A stretch of DNA of 40,774 nt, taken from contig CAZQFQ010000008.1 of assembly GCA_964592725.1 (NCBI GenBank), forward strand, positions 1-40,774, written 5' to 3'. Of this stretch, positions 12,863 to 21,473 are shown in pieces (positions within the stretch are counted from its first letter, which is position 1; the number at the start of each line of letters is the position of its first letter). The DNA comes from PALSA-1336 sp964592725 (GTDB taxonomy: Bacteria; Patescibacteriota; Doudnabacteria; UBA920). Position numbers and translations under genes: made by a program. The notes under the pieces were generated by a model, which was not told where the DNA came from, made no database searches, and saw only the letters and a list, made by a program, of their open reading frames with translations.

Positions 12863-15328
12863 ATGCAAGACAAAAGAGAAGGCAAGTTTATTTTGTGGTT
12901 TAACGAGATTGGCAAAGGCGATGTTGGTTTGGTCGGCGGGAAAAACGCCAATTTGGGGGAAATGTATCAAAATTTAACCCAGGCGGAAAGCAAAACTTTT
13001 CCGGGCGAAAAAATTTCCGTGCCCTATGGGTTTGCGGTCACGGCGGCGGCTTACGCGCATTTTATTAAAGAAAATAAACTGGACGCCAAAATTCATGAGG
13101 CCCTGGCCGATTTGGATACTCATAATATGAAGCAGTTGGAGGAAAAAGGCGATGCGGTCAGGCAGTTAATTTTAGGAGCTTCGTTTCCGGCGGATTTGGA
13201 AGCGGAAGTAAAAGCCGCTTTTGCGGAACTGGGCAAACAATTAAAATTGTCGCCTGCTGATTTGGATGTCGCCGTCCGTTCATCGGCCACCGCGGAAGAT
13301 TTGCCGGACGCCAGTTTTGCCGGCCAGCAGGAAAGCTATTTAAATATCCGCGGCGACGACAACCTTTTGCAGGCCATTAAGGAAGCTTTTGCCTCGCTGT
13401 TTACCAACCGCGCAATTTCTTATCGCGTGGACCAGAAGTTTGATCATTTTGCCGTAAAGCTGTCGGTCGCGGTGCAAAAAATGGCGCGTTCCGATCGCGG
13501 AGTTAGCGGCGTGATGTTTACCATAGACACCGAGAGCGGCTTTAAGGAAATGGTACTAATTAACGCGGCTTGGGGACTGGGCGAGTTTGTGGTAAAAGGC
13601 GTAGTCACTCCGGATGAGTTTAAAGTTTTTAAGCCAACGCTGAAAAAAGGCTTCAAATCCATCATTAGTAAGCAGTTGGGCAGTAAAGAAAAAAAATTAA
13701 TTTATGCCACGGAAGGCGCGAGTCCCACAAAACAAGTTGCCGTGTCTGATGAAGATCGTCACAGCTTTACATTGAACGATGAGCAGATTTTGAAGTTGGC
13801 CAAGTGGGGAGTAATTATAGAGGAACACTATCAGCGGCCAATGGATATGGAATGGGCTTTTGACGGAGTGACCAAGGAATTGTTTATCGTCCAGGCCCGG
13901 CCGGAAACCGTGGAGGCCAGAAAAGACGTAAATGTTTTGGAAGAATACGTGATAGAAAACAAGGGCAACGTTATTTGTTCGGGCGCGGCCGTGGGCGCGA
14001 AAATCGGGCAGGGCAAGGCTCGCTATATCAAGAGCGCGGCCCAGTTGGACGAATTTAAAAAAGGCGAAGTTTTGGTAACGGAAATTACGGATCCCGACTG
14101 GGAACCGATTATGAAAATCGCCAGCGCCATTGTCACCAACAGCGGCGGCAGGACTAGCCACGCGGCAATTGTTAGCCGGGAGCTGGGTATTCCGGCCATC
14201 GTCGGCACCGGCAACGCGACTGAAGTTTTAAAAACCGGCATGGATATAACCGTGTCCTGCGCCGAAGGTGAGCTGGGCAAGGTTTACGAGGGCCTGCTGA
14301 AGTATGAAATCAAGCGCCACGACTTAACCAATTTTCAACCGCCGAAAACCGAAATCAAAATGATTGTGGCCGACCCCGAACTGGTCTTTGGCTATTCGTT
14401 TATTCCGCAAAAGGGCGTGGGGCTGGCCAGGGAAGAATTTATTATTTCCAATTTTATAAAAATCCATCCCAACGCGCTCATAAATTACGACAAACAAAGC
14501 GAGCAAATAAAAAGGCAGATTGACGAACTTACGGTTGGTTATCAAAACAAGGTGGATTTCTACGCGCATAAGCTGGCTTACGGTATTGCGCAACTGGCCG
14601 CGGCGTTTTATCCGCACGAGGTAATTTTGCGTTTTTCCGATTTTAAGACCAATGAATACGCCAACCTTATTGGCGGGACGGCTTACGAACCCAAAGAAGA
14701 AAACCCGATGCTCGGCTGGCGCGGCGCTTCCCGGTATTATGACCCCAATTTTGAGTCGGCGTTTGCCCTGGAGTGTCAGGCCGTAAAAAAAGTCCGCGAG
14801 GAAATGGGTTTGTGGAATTTAAAAACTATGATTCCGTTTTGCCGCACGCCGGAAGAAGGCAAGAAAGTTTTGGAGGTGATGGCCAAAAACGGTTTGCCGC
14901 ACAAGCACACCAAGACTTTGGAATTAAAGAGCCACGATTTGCGCGAGGAGCTGGAGGTTTGGGTTATGGCGGAAATTCCTTCCAACATTTTGCAGGTGGA
15001 CGAGTTCGCGGAAATTTTTGACGGTTTTTCTATCGGCAGCAACGATTTAACCCAGTGCACTTTGGGGCTGGACCGCGACGGCAAAATTGTGGCGCACATT
15101 GCCAATGAAAAAAGCCCGGCGGTTAAAAAACTTATTCAAATGTTAATTAAGCGGGCGCACGAAATGGGTCTTAAGGTTGGTATTTGCGGCCAGGGGCCTT
15201 CGGATTTTCCCGATTTTGCCGAATTTTTGGTAGACGAAGGCATAGACTCCATCTCCCTTAACCCCGACACTGTAATGAAAGCCACAGTAAATATTAAAGC
15301 GGTGGAAGAGAAGATTGGGAAAAAATAG
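12863..15328 (+). CDS. ppsA: Phosphoenolpyruvate synthase
   Basis: An 821-aa enzyme, within the normal range of about 790-870 aa. It converts pyruvate and ATP to PEP, AMP and phosphate, the entry to gluconeogenesis. The N-terminal ATP-grasp domain has GLVGGKNANLGEM, VRSSATAEDLPDASFAGQQE and the VQARPETV segment. The phosphohistidine domain has SGGRTSHAAIVSRELGIPAI with the catalytic His at about residue 433. The C-terminal PEP-binding barrel has FSIGSNDLTQCTLGLDRD and a late CGQGPSD (Cys). The rest of the chain matches the family with no in-frame repeat. Together with YvcK and Tdh-Kbl it suggests carbon flow from pyruvate and amino acids to sugars. Confidence 0.96.
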   Translation: MQDKREGKFILWFNEIGKGDVGLVGGKNANLGEMYQNLTQAESKTFPGEKISVPYGFAVTAAAYAHFIKENKLDAKIHEALADLDTHNMKQLEEKGDAVRQLILGASFPADLEAEVKAAFAELGKQLKLSPADLDVAVRSSATAEDLPDASFAGQQESYLNIRGDDNLLQAIKEAFASLFTNRAISYRVDQKFDHFAVKLSVAVQKMARSDRGVSGVMFTIDTESGFKEMVLINAAWGLGEFVVKGVVTPDEFKVFKPTLKKGFKSIISKQLGSKEKKLIYATEGASPTKQVAVSDEDRHSFTLNDEQILKLAKWGVIIEEHYQRPMDMEWAFDGVTKELFIVQARPETVEARKDVNVLEEYVIENKGNVICSGAAVGAKIGQGKARYIKSAAQLDEFKKGEVLVTEITDPDWEPIMKIASAIVTNSGGRTSHAAIVSRELGIPAIVGTGNATEVLKTGMDITVSCAEGELGKVYEGLLKYEIKRHDLTNFQPPKTEIKMIVADPELVFGYSFIPQKGVGLAREEFIISNFIKIHPNALINYDKQSEQIKRQIDELTVGYQNKVDFYAHKLAYGIAQLAAAFYPHEVILRFSDFKTNEYANLIGGTAYEPKEENPMLGWRGASRYYDPNFESAFALECQAVKKVREEMGLWNLKTMIPFCRTPEEGKKVLEVMAKNGLPHKHTKTLELKSHDLREELEVWVMAEIPSNILQVDEFAEIFDGFSIGSNDLTQCTLGLDRDGKIVAHIANEKSPAVKKLIQMLIKRAHEMGLKVGICGQGPSDFPDFAEFLVDEGIDSISLNPDTVMKATVNIKAVEEKIGKK

Positions 15329-15342
15329 ATTAATAATTTTTT

Positions 15343-15372
15343 AAAGGCTCAGCTCACAGTTGAGCCTTTAAT
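15343..15372 (+). terminator. Terminator after ppsA
   Basis: AAAGGCTCA pairs with TGAGCCTTT around an 8-9 nt loop, 14 bp after the stop. It is symmetrical enough to work in both directions. Confidence 0.8.
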
Positions 15373-15397
15373 TTGCTAAAAGTAAGGTATGATTTGC

Positions 15398-16417
15398 ATG
15401 AATGCGTTTTTAGCTTTTGAAGTTTTTGGATTTTTGGCTTTCGCGGTAATTTTAGCCAGGGAAATTTATCAGCGAAATTGGCTGCGCGTTTTTGAGATTA
15501 TCAGTTGCGCGGTTTTTGGCGTGATTTTGGAAGTGGGCGATATTTATTTGGGTAAGGCGTATACTTACAATCCCGCTTTTTTGGTAAAAATTGCGGGCGT
15601 TCCTTTAGTAATCGGCTTGGGCTGGGCCGTGATAATTTATTGCGCCATGCTGCTTTCCGACCAGTATAATATTCCCTGGTACCTGCGTCCGTTTATGGAC
15701 GCGCTGACCGCGGTTATTTTGGACTTGGCCATAGACCCAATCGCCATCCGTTTGGCGTACTGGAAATGGGCCATACCGCCGGACCAGGAATTTTACGGCG
15801 TGCCGCTGGAAAATTTAATTGCCTGGATACTGGTTGTTTTGGCCTTTTCTTTTGTCATAAGATTTATCAGAACATTGAATATCAAAAGGACTTGGACAAA
15901 AGTTTTAATGGTCTTCAGTCCGGTGATATCGTATATTTTACTTTTATTCGGCATGTACGCGACTTTTTTTATTGTTTTTTTGCCTTACCAAATAAACCAT
16001 TTGTCCGCGCGGATAATCTTAAATTCCCAGCCGGATTTGCCCGTGCTTTACCAGCCGCAAGTTCAGCTTTGGAAATCCGCGATATTTGTTATTATGTTGG
16101 TGGAATTGATTAATATCGTAATTTGGGCGGCAGTAAAATACCGCCGTAAGTATCTTTGGCGGTTTGATTTGCTGTCGTTTGCTGTGATGGCTTGCCTTTA
16201 CGCGTTCTTTTTTATTGCCATTTTTGTCGCGGGGATAAACAGCCAAATCCCCATTCTCGCGGTTATCTGCCTTTTGTCGTTTTTAGCCTATTGCCTGCTC
16301 CATTTTTTGCCCTACCTTTTGCGCCCGGGCAAAGTTTATTTTTTTAAAGGCGCAGAAAGAGTTTTAAAAAAAGAAGAAAAGTTGATGGAAAAGATTATAG
16401 AGGCGGAGTTTAGGTAG
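15398..16417 (+). CDS. Carotenoid-biosynthesis (DUF422/CruF-like) integral membrane protein
   Basis: About 339 aa with at least seven hydrophobic spans. The segment DLAIDPIAIRLAYWKWAIPP followed by FYGVPLENLIAW matches the DUF422 family, which includes the CruF and bisanhydrobacterioruberin hydratases that hydrate the psi-end of carotenoids. No other carotenoid genes are in the window, so the substrate is uncertain; it may act on another isoprenoid. The start is ambiguous: an ATG at 15389 overlaps a TATGAT box, while the ATG at 15398 lies 4 nt after that box and fits a near-leaderless start. The C-terminal tail is Lys/Glu-rich and cytosolic-looking. Confidence 0.75.
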   Translation: MNAFLAFEVFGFLAFAVILAREIYQRNWLRVFEIISCAVFGVILEVGDIYLGKAYTYNPAFLVKIAGVPLVIGLGWAVIIYCAMLLSDQYNIPWYLRPFMDALTAVILDLAIDPIAIRLAYWKWAIPPDQEFYGVPLENLIAWILVVLAFSFVIRFIRTLNIKRTWTKVLMVFSPVISYILLLFGMYATFFIVFLPYQINHLSARIILNSQPDLPVLYQPQVQLWKSAIFVIMLVELINIVIWAAVKYRRKYLWRFDLLSFAVMACLYAFFFIAIFVAGINSQIPILAVICLLSFLAYCLLHFLPYLLRPGKVYFFKGAERVLKKEEKLMEKIIEAEFR

Positions 16418-16467
16418 ATTATCTTTTTTGCCCCCCGACTTTCCGCCTGAGGCGGATCGCTCGGGAC

Positions 16468-16501
16468 AAAAATTCCCCAAGGATGCCCTTGGGGAATTTT
16501 T
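16468..16501 (+). terminator. Terminator after the carotenoid-family gene
   Basis: AAAAATTCCCCAAGG pairs with CCTTGGGGAATTTTT around a short loop. It ends at the CCA of the oppositely oriented tRNA-Ser and can serve both strands. A TCCGCCTGAGGCGGA hairpin repeat lies just upstream (16442-16456). Confidence 0.8.
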
Positions 16502-16590
16502 GGCGGAGAAGGAGGGATTCGAACCCTCGATACCCTTGCGGATATGCCGCCTTTCCAAGGCGGTGCACTCGACCACTATGCGACTTCTCC
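16501..16590 (-). tRNA. tRNA-Ser (GGA)
   Basis: The acceptor GGAGAAG pairs with CTTCTCC. The anticodon loop CTTGGAAAG gives GGA. The long variable arm (CATATCCGCAAGGGTAT) is typical of serine tRNAs. The T-arm GGGTTCGAATCCC is intact and CCA is encoded. The length is 90 nt. Confidence 0.95.
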
Positions 16591-16690
16591 GTAATGGCTT
16601 ATTTTTGATGAAAATCTTAATTATATTATCATCAATTGGCGGTTTTGTCGAGGTTGCGGAGGGCGGGGATTAAGGCTAAAATAAGGATAT

Positions 16691-17257
16691 ATGAGCGATC
16701 TAGTTAAAAAATCCCGGGAGTTGATGTTTAATCAGTTTAAGAAAAACGGCGCACCCGCTTGGGAGCTGACTGAAATCGCTGTTGCCAAAGGCAAACAACT
16801 GGCGAATCGATATCGTGCCGATGAAGAACTAGTTTTGGCGTCTTTATATTTGGCGCATACTATTTTTTCGGGGACAATTCGTGACCGCATTCAAAAAAAT
16901 CATGAAAAACTCAGCGCCAAATTTGTAAAAAAATATTTAGATAACTGGAAAGTACCCGACGAAAAAAAGCAAGTGATCCTTAATGCCATAGAAGCACATC
17001 ATGATAAGGTTTTATGCCGCAGTAAAGTTGCGGAAGTGATGAAAAATGCGGAAGGTTTTAAATTCCTAACTCTTAAAGGCGCTTTGGTATATCTCCATGA
17101 TCTAGGAGGGCGCGGACTCCCATATGATCTTGCTGTATCCGAAGTAATCCGTAAAATGCAGCAGAAATTAAGTTATCTATCTTTGCCGGAACAAAAGAAA
17201 GAAGGAAAACGGAATTTTGCAAGCATAATGAAAGTTCTAAGCAAATCGGATATCTAG
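16691..17257 (+). CDS. HD-superfamily-like hydrolase (degenerate)
   Basis: A 188-aa soluble helical protein. LASLYLAHTIFSG and the later AIEAHHDK are spaced like the H...HD...H...D metal ligands of HD phosphohydrolases, but the canonical HD dipeptide is not clear. It may therefore be a diverged member. A TAAAAT box lies 8 nt before the ATG, with AAGGA in between, so the transcript is very short-leadered. The dnaG start follows 6 bp after the stop, indicating an operon with DnaG and possibly RpoD. The substrate is unknown. Confidence 0.6.
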   Translation: MSDLVKKSRELMFNQFKKNGAPAWELTEIAVAKGKQLANRYRADEELVLASLYLAHTIFSGTIRDRIQKNHEKLSAKFVKKYLDNWKVPDEKKQVILNAIEAHHDKVLCRSKVAEVMKNAEGFKFLTLKGALVYLHDLGGRGLPYDLAVSEVIRKMQQKLSYLSLPEQKKEGKRNFASIMKVLSKSDI

Positions 17258-17263
17258 AATTTT

Positions 17264-19156
17264 ATGAACGACCCGGTGTTACAGGAAATTAAAGACAGGT
17301 TGAATGTTGCCGATGTGATCGCCGGCTACATTCCCATAAAAAAAGCCGGCACAAACTTCAAAGCGCTGTGCCCTTTTCATAGTGAGAAGACGCCGAGTTT
17401 CCAAATCAGTCCGCAAAAACAAATTTGGCACTGCTTTGGATGCGGCGAAGGCGGGGATGTGTTTGGGTTTGTGATGAAATACGAGAATTTGGATTTTCGC
17501 GATGCCTTAAAAATTTTGGCTGATAAAGCCGGAGTAAAACTACCTACTTTTCGTCCGGAAAATAAAGAAGTCCAGGACGAAAGGGAACTGTTGATTAGAA
17601 TAAATGATTTTGCCGCCAGGTATTATCACGAGATTTTAATCAAAGATAAGCGGGGAGCTCAGGCGCAGGAGTATTTAAAAAATCGCGGGCTCACCGAAGG
17701 GACCATCAAGCAGTGGCAAATTGGTTTTGCGCCGGACGATTTTCATGCCTTAGAGCGCGCGCTTTTGGCAAAAAAAGTTAATTTGAACGAGGCCATTAAA
17801 GCCGGGGTCATAAGCAAAAACGAGCGAGGGCAAATGTATGACCGGTTCCGCGGTCGCGTAACTTTTCCGATTTTTGATTATTTTGGGAATACGGTTGGGT
17901 TTTCGGCACGAATACTCATCGACGATCAAAAATCCGCTAAGTACGTCAACTCTCCGGAAACCAGTGTTTATAATAAAAGTAAAATTTTATTCGGTTTAAA
18001 TTTTGCCAAGGACGCCATCCGTAAGGCCGATGAAGCCGTTATTGTGGAGGGGCAAATGGATTGTATTTCGGCGCATCAGGCGGGATTTAAAAATGTGGTG
18101 GCCAGTAGCGGCACGGCGCTAACCGAGGCAGGCTTGATGCAGCTTTCACGGCTGACAAAAAATCTAAAGTTTTGTTTTGACGCGGATATGGCCGGACAAA
18201 ATGCCAGTCGCCGCGCCGGGGAAATTGCCTTAAAGCAGGGTTTCCGATTAAAAGTCATTGTGCTGGAAAATGTCAAAGACCCCGATGAGTTAATAAAAAA
18301 AAGCCCCGGGCTGTGGGAAAAAGCCGTTGCTGAAGCAATTTGGTTTTTGGACTGGCAAATGGATTTTGCCCAAAAAAAATTCGCCCAGGACCCCGTTGAA
18401 CAAAAACATTATTTAAGCGAAGCGGTCGTGCCTTTGCTGGGCGCCATAGTTGACCCATTGGAGCAGGACCATTACGTGCACAAACTTGCTACAAGATTTT
18501 TGATTTCCGAGAAAACCATATTGGAACAAATAAAAAAACAGGTTGTGGGCAAAAAGCCAGAGTTGCCTCAGAGCAGTTTGGCTATCCCAAACGGGAGCCT
18601 GCTTTTGGAAAAGGAAGTTTTGGGAGGCTTGATTGTTTTTCCGGAGTTTGCTAAGGAAATAAAAGATAAGCTTGAGCCGGATGTTTTTCAAAATAGTGAG
18701 ATAAAGGAACTCGTGGCAAGCATTGTGGGTAAATCAGAAGACCAAATTTTGAACCCTCACCCCCTGCACCAGTCGTCCCTAAACCAGTCATCAAATTCCG
18801 GTTTAGGGCAGGCTGACTCCGGTGCAGGGCAGGCCAGACCTCTCACATCCGTCGCTGCTAAAGCTATGGCGGACAAGGAGGGAGGGGGAAAACTGCAGGA
18901 TGCATTAGCCAAAGAGGCGCAATTTATGGTAGAATCACAGTTGGATGAGTTGGGCGGAAATTCAGCCGCCTTGATTAGGGAATTGTTCAAAGCATTCGCG
19001 ATGTTAAAAATTGGGGCAATAAAAAAACGCCAGCAACATCTTCAAAACGAAATAAAAAACGCGGAAAACAGTAATAATAAAGCACGAATTGAGGAACTTA
19101 ACAGGGAGTTCGCGCGAATTTCAGCTGAGAGAATTAAGTTTGAAGTTTTACTCTGA
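17264..19156 (+). CDS. dnaG: DNA primase
   Basis: A 630-aa primase that makes RNA primers at the replication fork. The N-terminal CHC2 zinc finger is CPFHSEKTPSFQ...HCFGCGEGGD. The core has NSPETSVYNKSKILFGL and the TOPRIM motifs VIVEGQMDCISAHQ and FCFDADMAGQNA. The C-terminal helicase-binding region is diverged. An unusual 45-50-residue stretch rich in Ser, Gln, Ala and Gly (about 18747-18893) comes from nested repeat insertions in the linker before the C-terminal domain. HD gene, dnaG and rpoD run in series, resembling the classic dnaG-rpoD macromolecular-synthesis order. Confidence 0.95.
   Translation: MNDPVLQEIKDRLNVADVIAGYIPIKKAGTNFKALCPFHSEKTPSFQISPQKQIWHCFGCGEGGDVFGFVMKYENLDFRDALKILADKAGVKLPTFRPENKEVQDERELLIRINDFAARYYHEILIKDKRGAQAQEYLKNRGLTEGTIKQWQIGFAPDDFHALERALLAKKVNLNEAIKAGVISKNERGQMYDRFRGRVTFPIFDYFGNTVGFSARILIDDQKSAKYVNSPETSVYNKSKILFGLNFAKDAIRKADEAVIVEGQMDCISAHQAGFKNVVASSGTALTEAGLMQLSRLTKNLKFCFDADMAGQNASRRAGEIALKQGFRLKVIVLENVKDPDELIKKSPGLWEKAVAEAIWFLDWQMDFAQKKFAQDPVEQKHYLSEAVVPLLGAIVDPLEQDHYVHKLATRFLISEKTILEQIKKQVVGKKPELPQSSLAIPNGSLLLEKEVLGGLIVFPEFAKEIKDKLEPDVFQNSEIKELVASIVGKSEDQILNPHPLHQSSLNQSSNSGLGQADSGAGQARPLTSVAAKAMADKEGGGKLQDALAKEAQFMVESQLDELGGNSAALIRELFKAFAMLKIGAIKKRQQHLQNEIKNAENSNNKARIEELNREFARISAERIKFEVLL
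18750..18893. repeat. Nested palindromic repeats inserted in frame in dnaG
   Basis: Two nested inverted pairs are visible: CCTGCACC/GGTGCAGGG outside and CCCTAAACC/GGTTTAGGG inside (about 18763-18829). A second repeat word follows (CCGTCGCTGCTAAAGC, TATGGCGGACAAGG). Together they encode a low-complexity linker with no counterpart in other primases I know. Confidence 0.7.
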
Positions 19157-19207
19157 AATTATCTGAAAATTTAGCCTATAAATTATTTTTTAAGACAGCT
19201 TCTAATT

Positions 19208-20509
19208 ATGCCAAAAAAGAAGAACAAGAATAAGGCCAAAAAGAAAGCCTTCAAAGCCGCCAAGCGGAGGATTTTTAAAAAATCCGGAAAGAAACATTCA
19301 AAATCCCGTTTCGGCAGGCAAAAAGCCCGTAAGTCTGTATCCAAACCGGTACAGACTGTTTTGCCTTTGCCCGCCCCGCAGGCTTTGGATACGGAAAAAC
19401 TGCTCAAAAAATTGATGGAAAAAGCTTCCGAGCGCGGTTTTGTGACCGAGGCCGAAATTTTGCACACTTTGCCGTATTTTGAAGATGATATCACAGGCTT
19501 GGAAAAGGTAATGGACGCTCTGGAGAAACGGGGGATAGAAATTGTGGAGCAGGAAGTGGCGAGCGTATGGGAACAAAATAAAGCCCCTGCGGAAGATCCC
19601 AACCAAAAACCTCTGGGCAAAGGCGCGAAGGCCAAAAAAAAGAAGCAGGAAGATCTCGTAGACGCCTTTGACTTGGGCGATATTTACGATGATTCCATCC
19701 AAATGTATTTGCGCGAAATCGGCAAGGTATCTTTGCTTAAAGGAGCCGAAGAAATTGAGCTGGCCAAGCGGATTGGCAAAGGCGACGTAGCGGCGCGCAG
19801 AAAACTTACCGAAGCAAACCTGCGCCTGGTCGTTTCTATTGCCAAAAAATATATGGGCAGAAATTTAGGCCTGCTGGATTTAATTCAGGAAGGGAATTTG
19901 GGGTTGTTCCGCGCCGTGGAAAAATTTGACTGGCGCAAAGGCTACAAATTTTCCACCTACGCTACCTGGTGGATTCGCCAGGCTATTACCCGCGCACTGG
20001 CCGACCAAAGCCGCACTATTAGAATTCCCGTGCATATGGTGGAAACTTTAAATAAGTACGCGCAGGCAGAACGGTCGTTAGTCCAGGATTTGGGACGCGA
20101 ACCTTTGCCCGAAGAAATTGCCGCGGAAATGGGCATTGAGGTGGAAAAAGTTTACCATCTTAAAAAGATTTCGCAGGAAACGGTTTCTATTGATTCCCCG
20201 GTGGGCGAAGACGACGGCGAAGATTCCTCGCTTGGCGATTTTATTGTGGACGAAGACACCACCAAGCCCAACGAAGTAGCCGGCCGGCAGATTTTAAAGG
20301 AATACGTAGGAAATATTTTGCAGGATCTTGACCCGCGCGAACAAAAAATATTAAAAATGCGTTTTGGTTTGGAAGACGGCGTGACTCACACTCTGGAAGA
20401 AGTCGGCGAAGAGTTCGGCGTAACCCGCGAGCGCATTAGGCAAATTGAATCAAAAGCTTTAGAGCGCATTCGGGAGCATATAGATATTGATAAATTGAGG
20501 GATTATTAG
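19208..20509 (+). CDS. rpoD: RNA polymerase primary sigma factor (RpoD/SigA)
   Basis: A 433-aa sigma-70. It opens with a strongly basic extension of about 45 residues (Lys/Arg-rich), then a region 1.1-like helical domain. Region 1.2 is SIQMYLREIGKVSLL. Regions 2.1-2.4 include DLIQEGNLGLFRAVEKFD and YKFSTYATWWIRQAITRA. Region 3 has PVHMVETLNK. Region 4.2 ends with TLEEVGEEFGVTRERIRQIE and SKALERIREH. It should recognise TTGACA/TATAAT promoters, matching the boxes found in this window. The start ATG at 19208 has no Shine-Dalgarno sequence; a TATAAA box lies about 25 bp upstream. Confidence 0.96.
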   Translation: MPKKKNKNKAKKKAFKAAKRRIFKKSGKKHSKSRFGRQKARKSVSKPVQTVLPLPAPQALDTEKLLKKLMEKASERGFVTEAEILHTLPYFEDDITGLEKVMDALEKRGIEIVEQEVASVWEQNKAPAEDPNQKPLGKGAKAKKKKQEDLVDAFDLGDIYDDSIQMYLREIGKVSLLKGAEEIELAKRIGKGDVAARRKLTEANLRLVVSIAKKYMGRNLGLLDLIQEGNLGLFRAVEKFDWRKGYKFSTYATWWIRQAITRALADQSRTIRIPVHMVETLNKYAQAERSLVQDLGREPLPEEIAAEMGIEVEKVYHLKKISQETVSIDSPVGEDDGEDSSLGDFIVDEDTTKPNEVAGRQILKEYVGNILQDLDPREQKILKMRFGLEDGVTHTLEEVGEEFGVTRERIRQIESKALERIREHIDIDKLRDY

Positions 20510-20515
20510 GATCCT

Positions 20516-20550
20516 CCGGCGTCATTCTGACGCCGTGTCTTTTGTTTTTA
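20516..20550 (+). terminator. First terminator after rpoD
   Basis: CGGCGTCA-TTC-TGACGCCG (20517-20535) is followed by a T-rich run (TGTCTTTTGTTTTT). The stem is made from the GTCATTCTGA repeat word that also occurs in larger dispersed repeats. Confidence 0.75.
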
Positions 20551-20582
20551 AATCCGCCTCATAGTCAGGGGCGGATTTTTGT
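20550..20582 (+). terminator. Second terminator after rpoD
   Basis: AAATCCGCC pairs with GGCGGATTT around CTCATAGTCAGG and is followed by T residues. It forms a tandem pair with the first. Confidence 0.8.
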
Positions 20583-20640
20583 TTTGCGCAGGACTTAAAG
20601 TGGGTTTTGCCATTTTGTGGAAATTTAGTGGACAACTTTA

Positions 20641-20669
20641 TTGACCAATAATTTTAACGGGCGTAAAAT
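20641..20669 (+). promoter_or_regulatory. Near-consensus promoter of an RNA candidate
   Basis: TTGACC (20641-20646), a 17-bp spacer, then TAAAAT (20664-20669). The start would be near 20676. No ORF starts before the terminator at 20829-20870. Confidence 0.75.
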
Positions 20670-20675
20670 TAGAGT

Positions 20676-20870
20676 AGAAAGGAAAGAGCCAAAGATGATT
20701 AACGGTTTTTGGACAGCCAGGTAGCTTTTCTAAAGTCGCGAAAAGCCCTCAAGGCGGCTAAGCCTTAAGCATCTAGCATTAATCTAGAGAAAAAAGAAAA
20801 TCGCATATGGGAAAAGCTATCCTGAAATAAACCCCTTCCATCCATATTGGGACGAAGGGGTTTATTGTAT
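20676..20870 (+). ncRNA. Candidate ~190-nt non-coding RNA with its own promoter and terminator
   Basis: The segment lies between a strong promoter and a strong intrinsic terminator and contains several hairpins. These are GCTTTTC/GAAAAGC (about 20726-20750), AAGGC/GCCTT (about 20756-20770), CTAG pairs near 20780-20795, and the terminal AAACCCCTTC/GAAGGGGTTT (20829-20838/20854-20863) followed by ATTGTATTT. No ORF longer than a few codons is seen. I do not recognise a known RNA class (not RNase P, tmRNA, SRP or a familiar riboswitch). It lies just upstream of an IS200-type element, so the insertion may have landed downstream of it. Confidence 0.55.
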
Positions 20871-20894
20871 TTAGGATGTTTATTAGTCTGCCGC

Positions 20895-21445
20895 TAGAGT
20901 AAACCCCCGCCCCCTCCTGGGCGGGGATGCACGCGGCTATCCAGACGAGGCGATATCCGATAAAATAAGGCTGTATGAGATTTCGTAAATCAAACCACAG
21001 CATTTATCGTACCAAATACCACCTCGTCTGGATTCCGAGATATCGGCGGAAGATTTTTGTCAAAGGAGTAAGAGACTATGCCCAAACGCTCCTGTCGCAC
21101 ATCGAAGGTTTGGAAGCCGATATTGAGGTAATAAAGCTTAATGTTCAGCTAGACCATGTTCATCTGGTAGCCGTCATCCCGCCCAGATTTTCAGTTGCCA
21201 GCGTAGTCTCTTTTATCAAGACGCAGTCAGCGAAAGCACTTAAGGCAAAATTTCCTTTTCTTGATAAGGTTTACGTGGAGCAAGACGGCGTCTGGTCAAC
21301 TGGTTATTGCGTGTCCTCTGTAGGGCTGAACGAAAAGGAAATTTTGCATTACGTCCAATATCAGGAGAAAGAAGATAAAGGGCAACTGAAAATTACTTTT
21401 TAGAAGGAGATGAAGCCCCGCCCTCCTGGGCGGGGAGAATCACTT
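20895..21445 (+). mobile_element. IS200/IS605-group insertion sequence (tnpA only)
   Basis: One transposase gene is flanked by matching sub-terminal hairpins. The left is CCCCGCCC...GGGCGGGG at 20905-20926 and the right is the same stem at 21416-21435, with the same CTCC loop core. Such hairpins are what TnpA recognises in this group. No tnpB gene is present, so it is an IS200-like arrangement. The exact cleavage ends are not certain. The intact reading frame and matching ends suggest a recently active element. Confidence 0.85.
20975..21403 (+). CDS. tnpA: IS200/IS605-family transposase TnpA (Y1 HUH)
   Basis: A 142-aa Y1 transposase. YHLVWIPRYRRK near the N-terminus is the family opening. 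The HUH metal motif is DHVHL (His 61 and His 63). WSTGYCVSSVG is the conserved strand before the catalytic helix, and HYVQYQ holds the nucleophilic tyrosine (likely Tyr126). It acts on single-stranded DNA, cutting at the hairpin-guided ends. Length and motifs look complete. Confidence 0.95.
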   Translation: MRFRKSNHSIYRTKYHLVWIPRYRRKIFVKGVRDYAQTLLSHIEGLEADIEVIKLNVQLDHVHLVAVIPPRFSVASVVSFIKTQSAKALKAKFPFLDKVYVEQDGVWSTGYCVSSVGLNEKEILHYVQYQEKEDKGQLKITF

Positions 21446-21473
21446 ATTTTAAATAGTTTGTACAGGCGGTTTT

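Noticed and set aside
13444..15105. Long antisense frames inside ppsA (up to 154 codons)
   Set aside because: They are shadows of a strongly conserved gene and have no start signals or domains.
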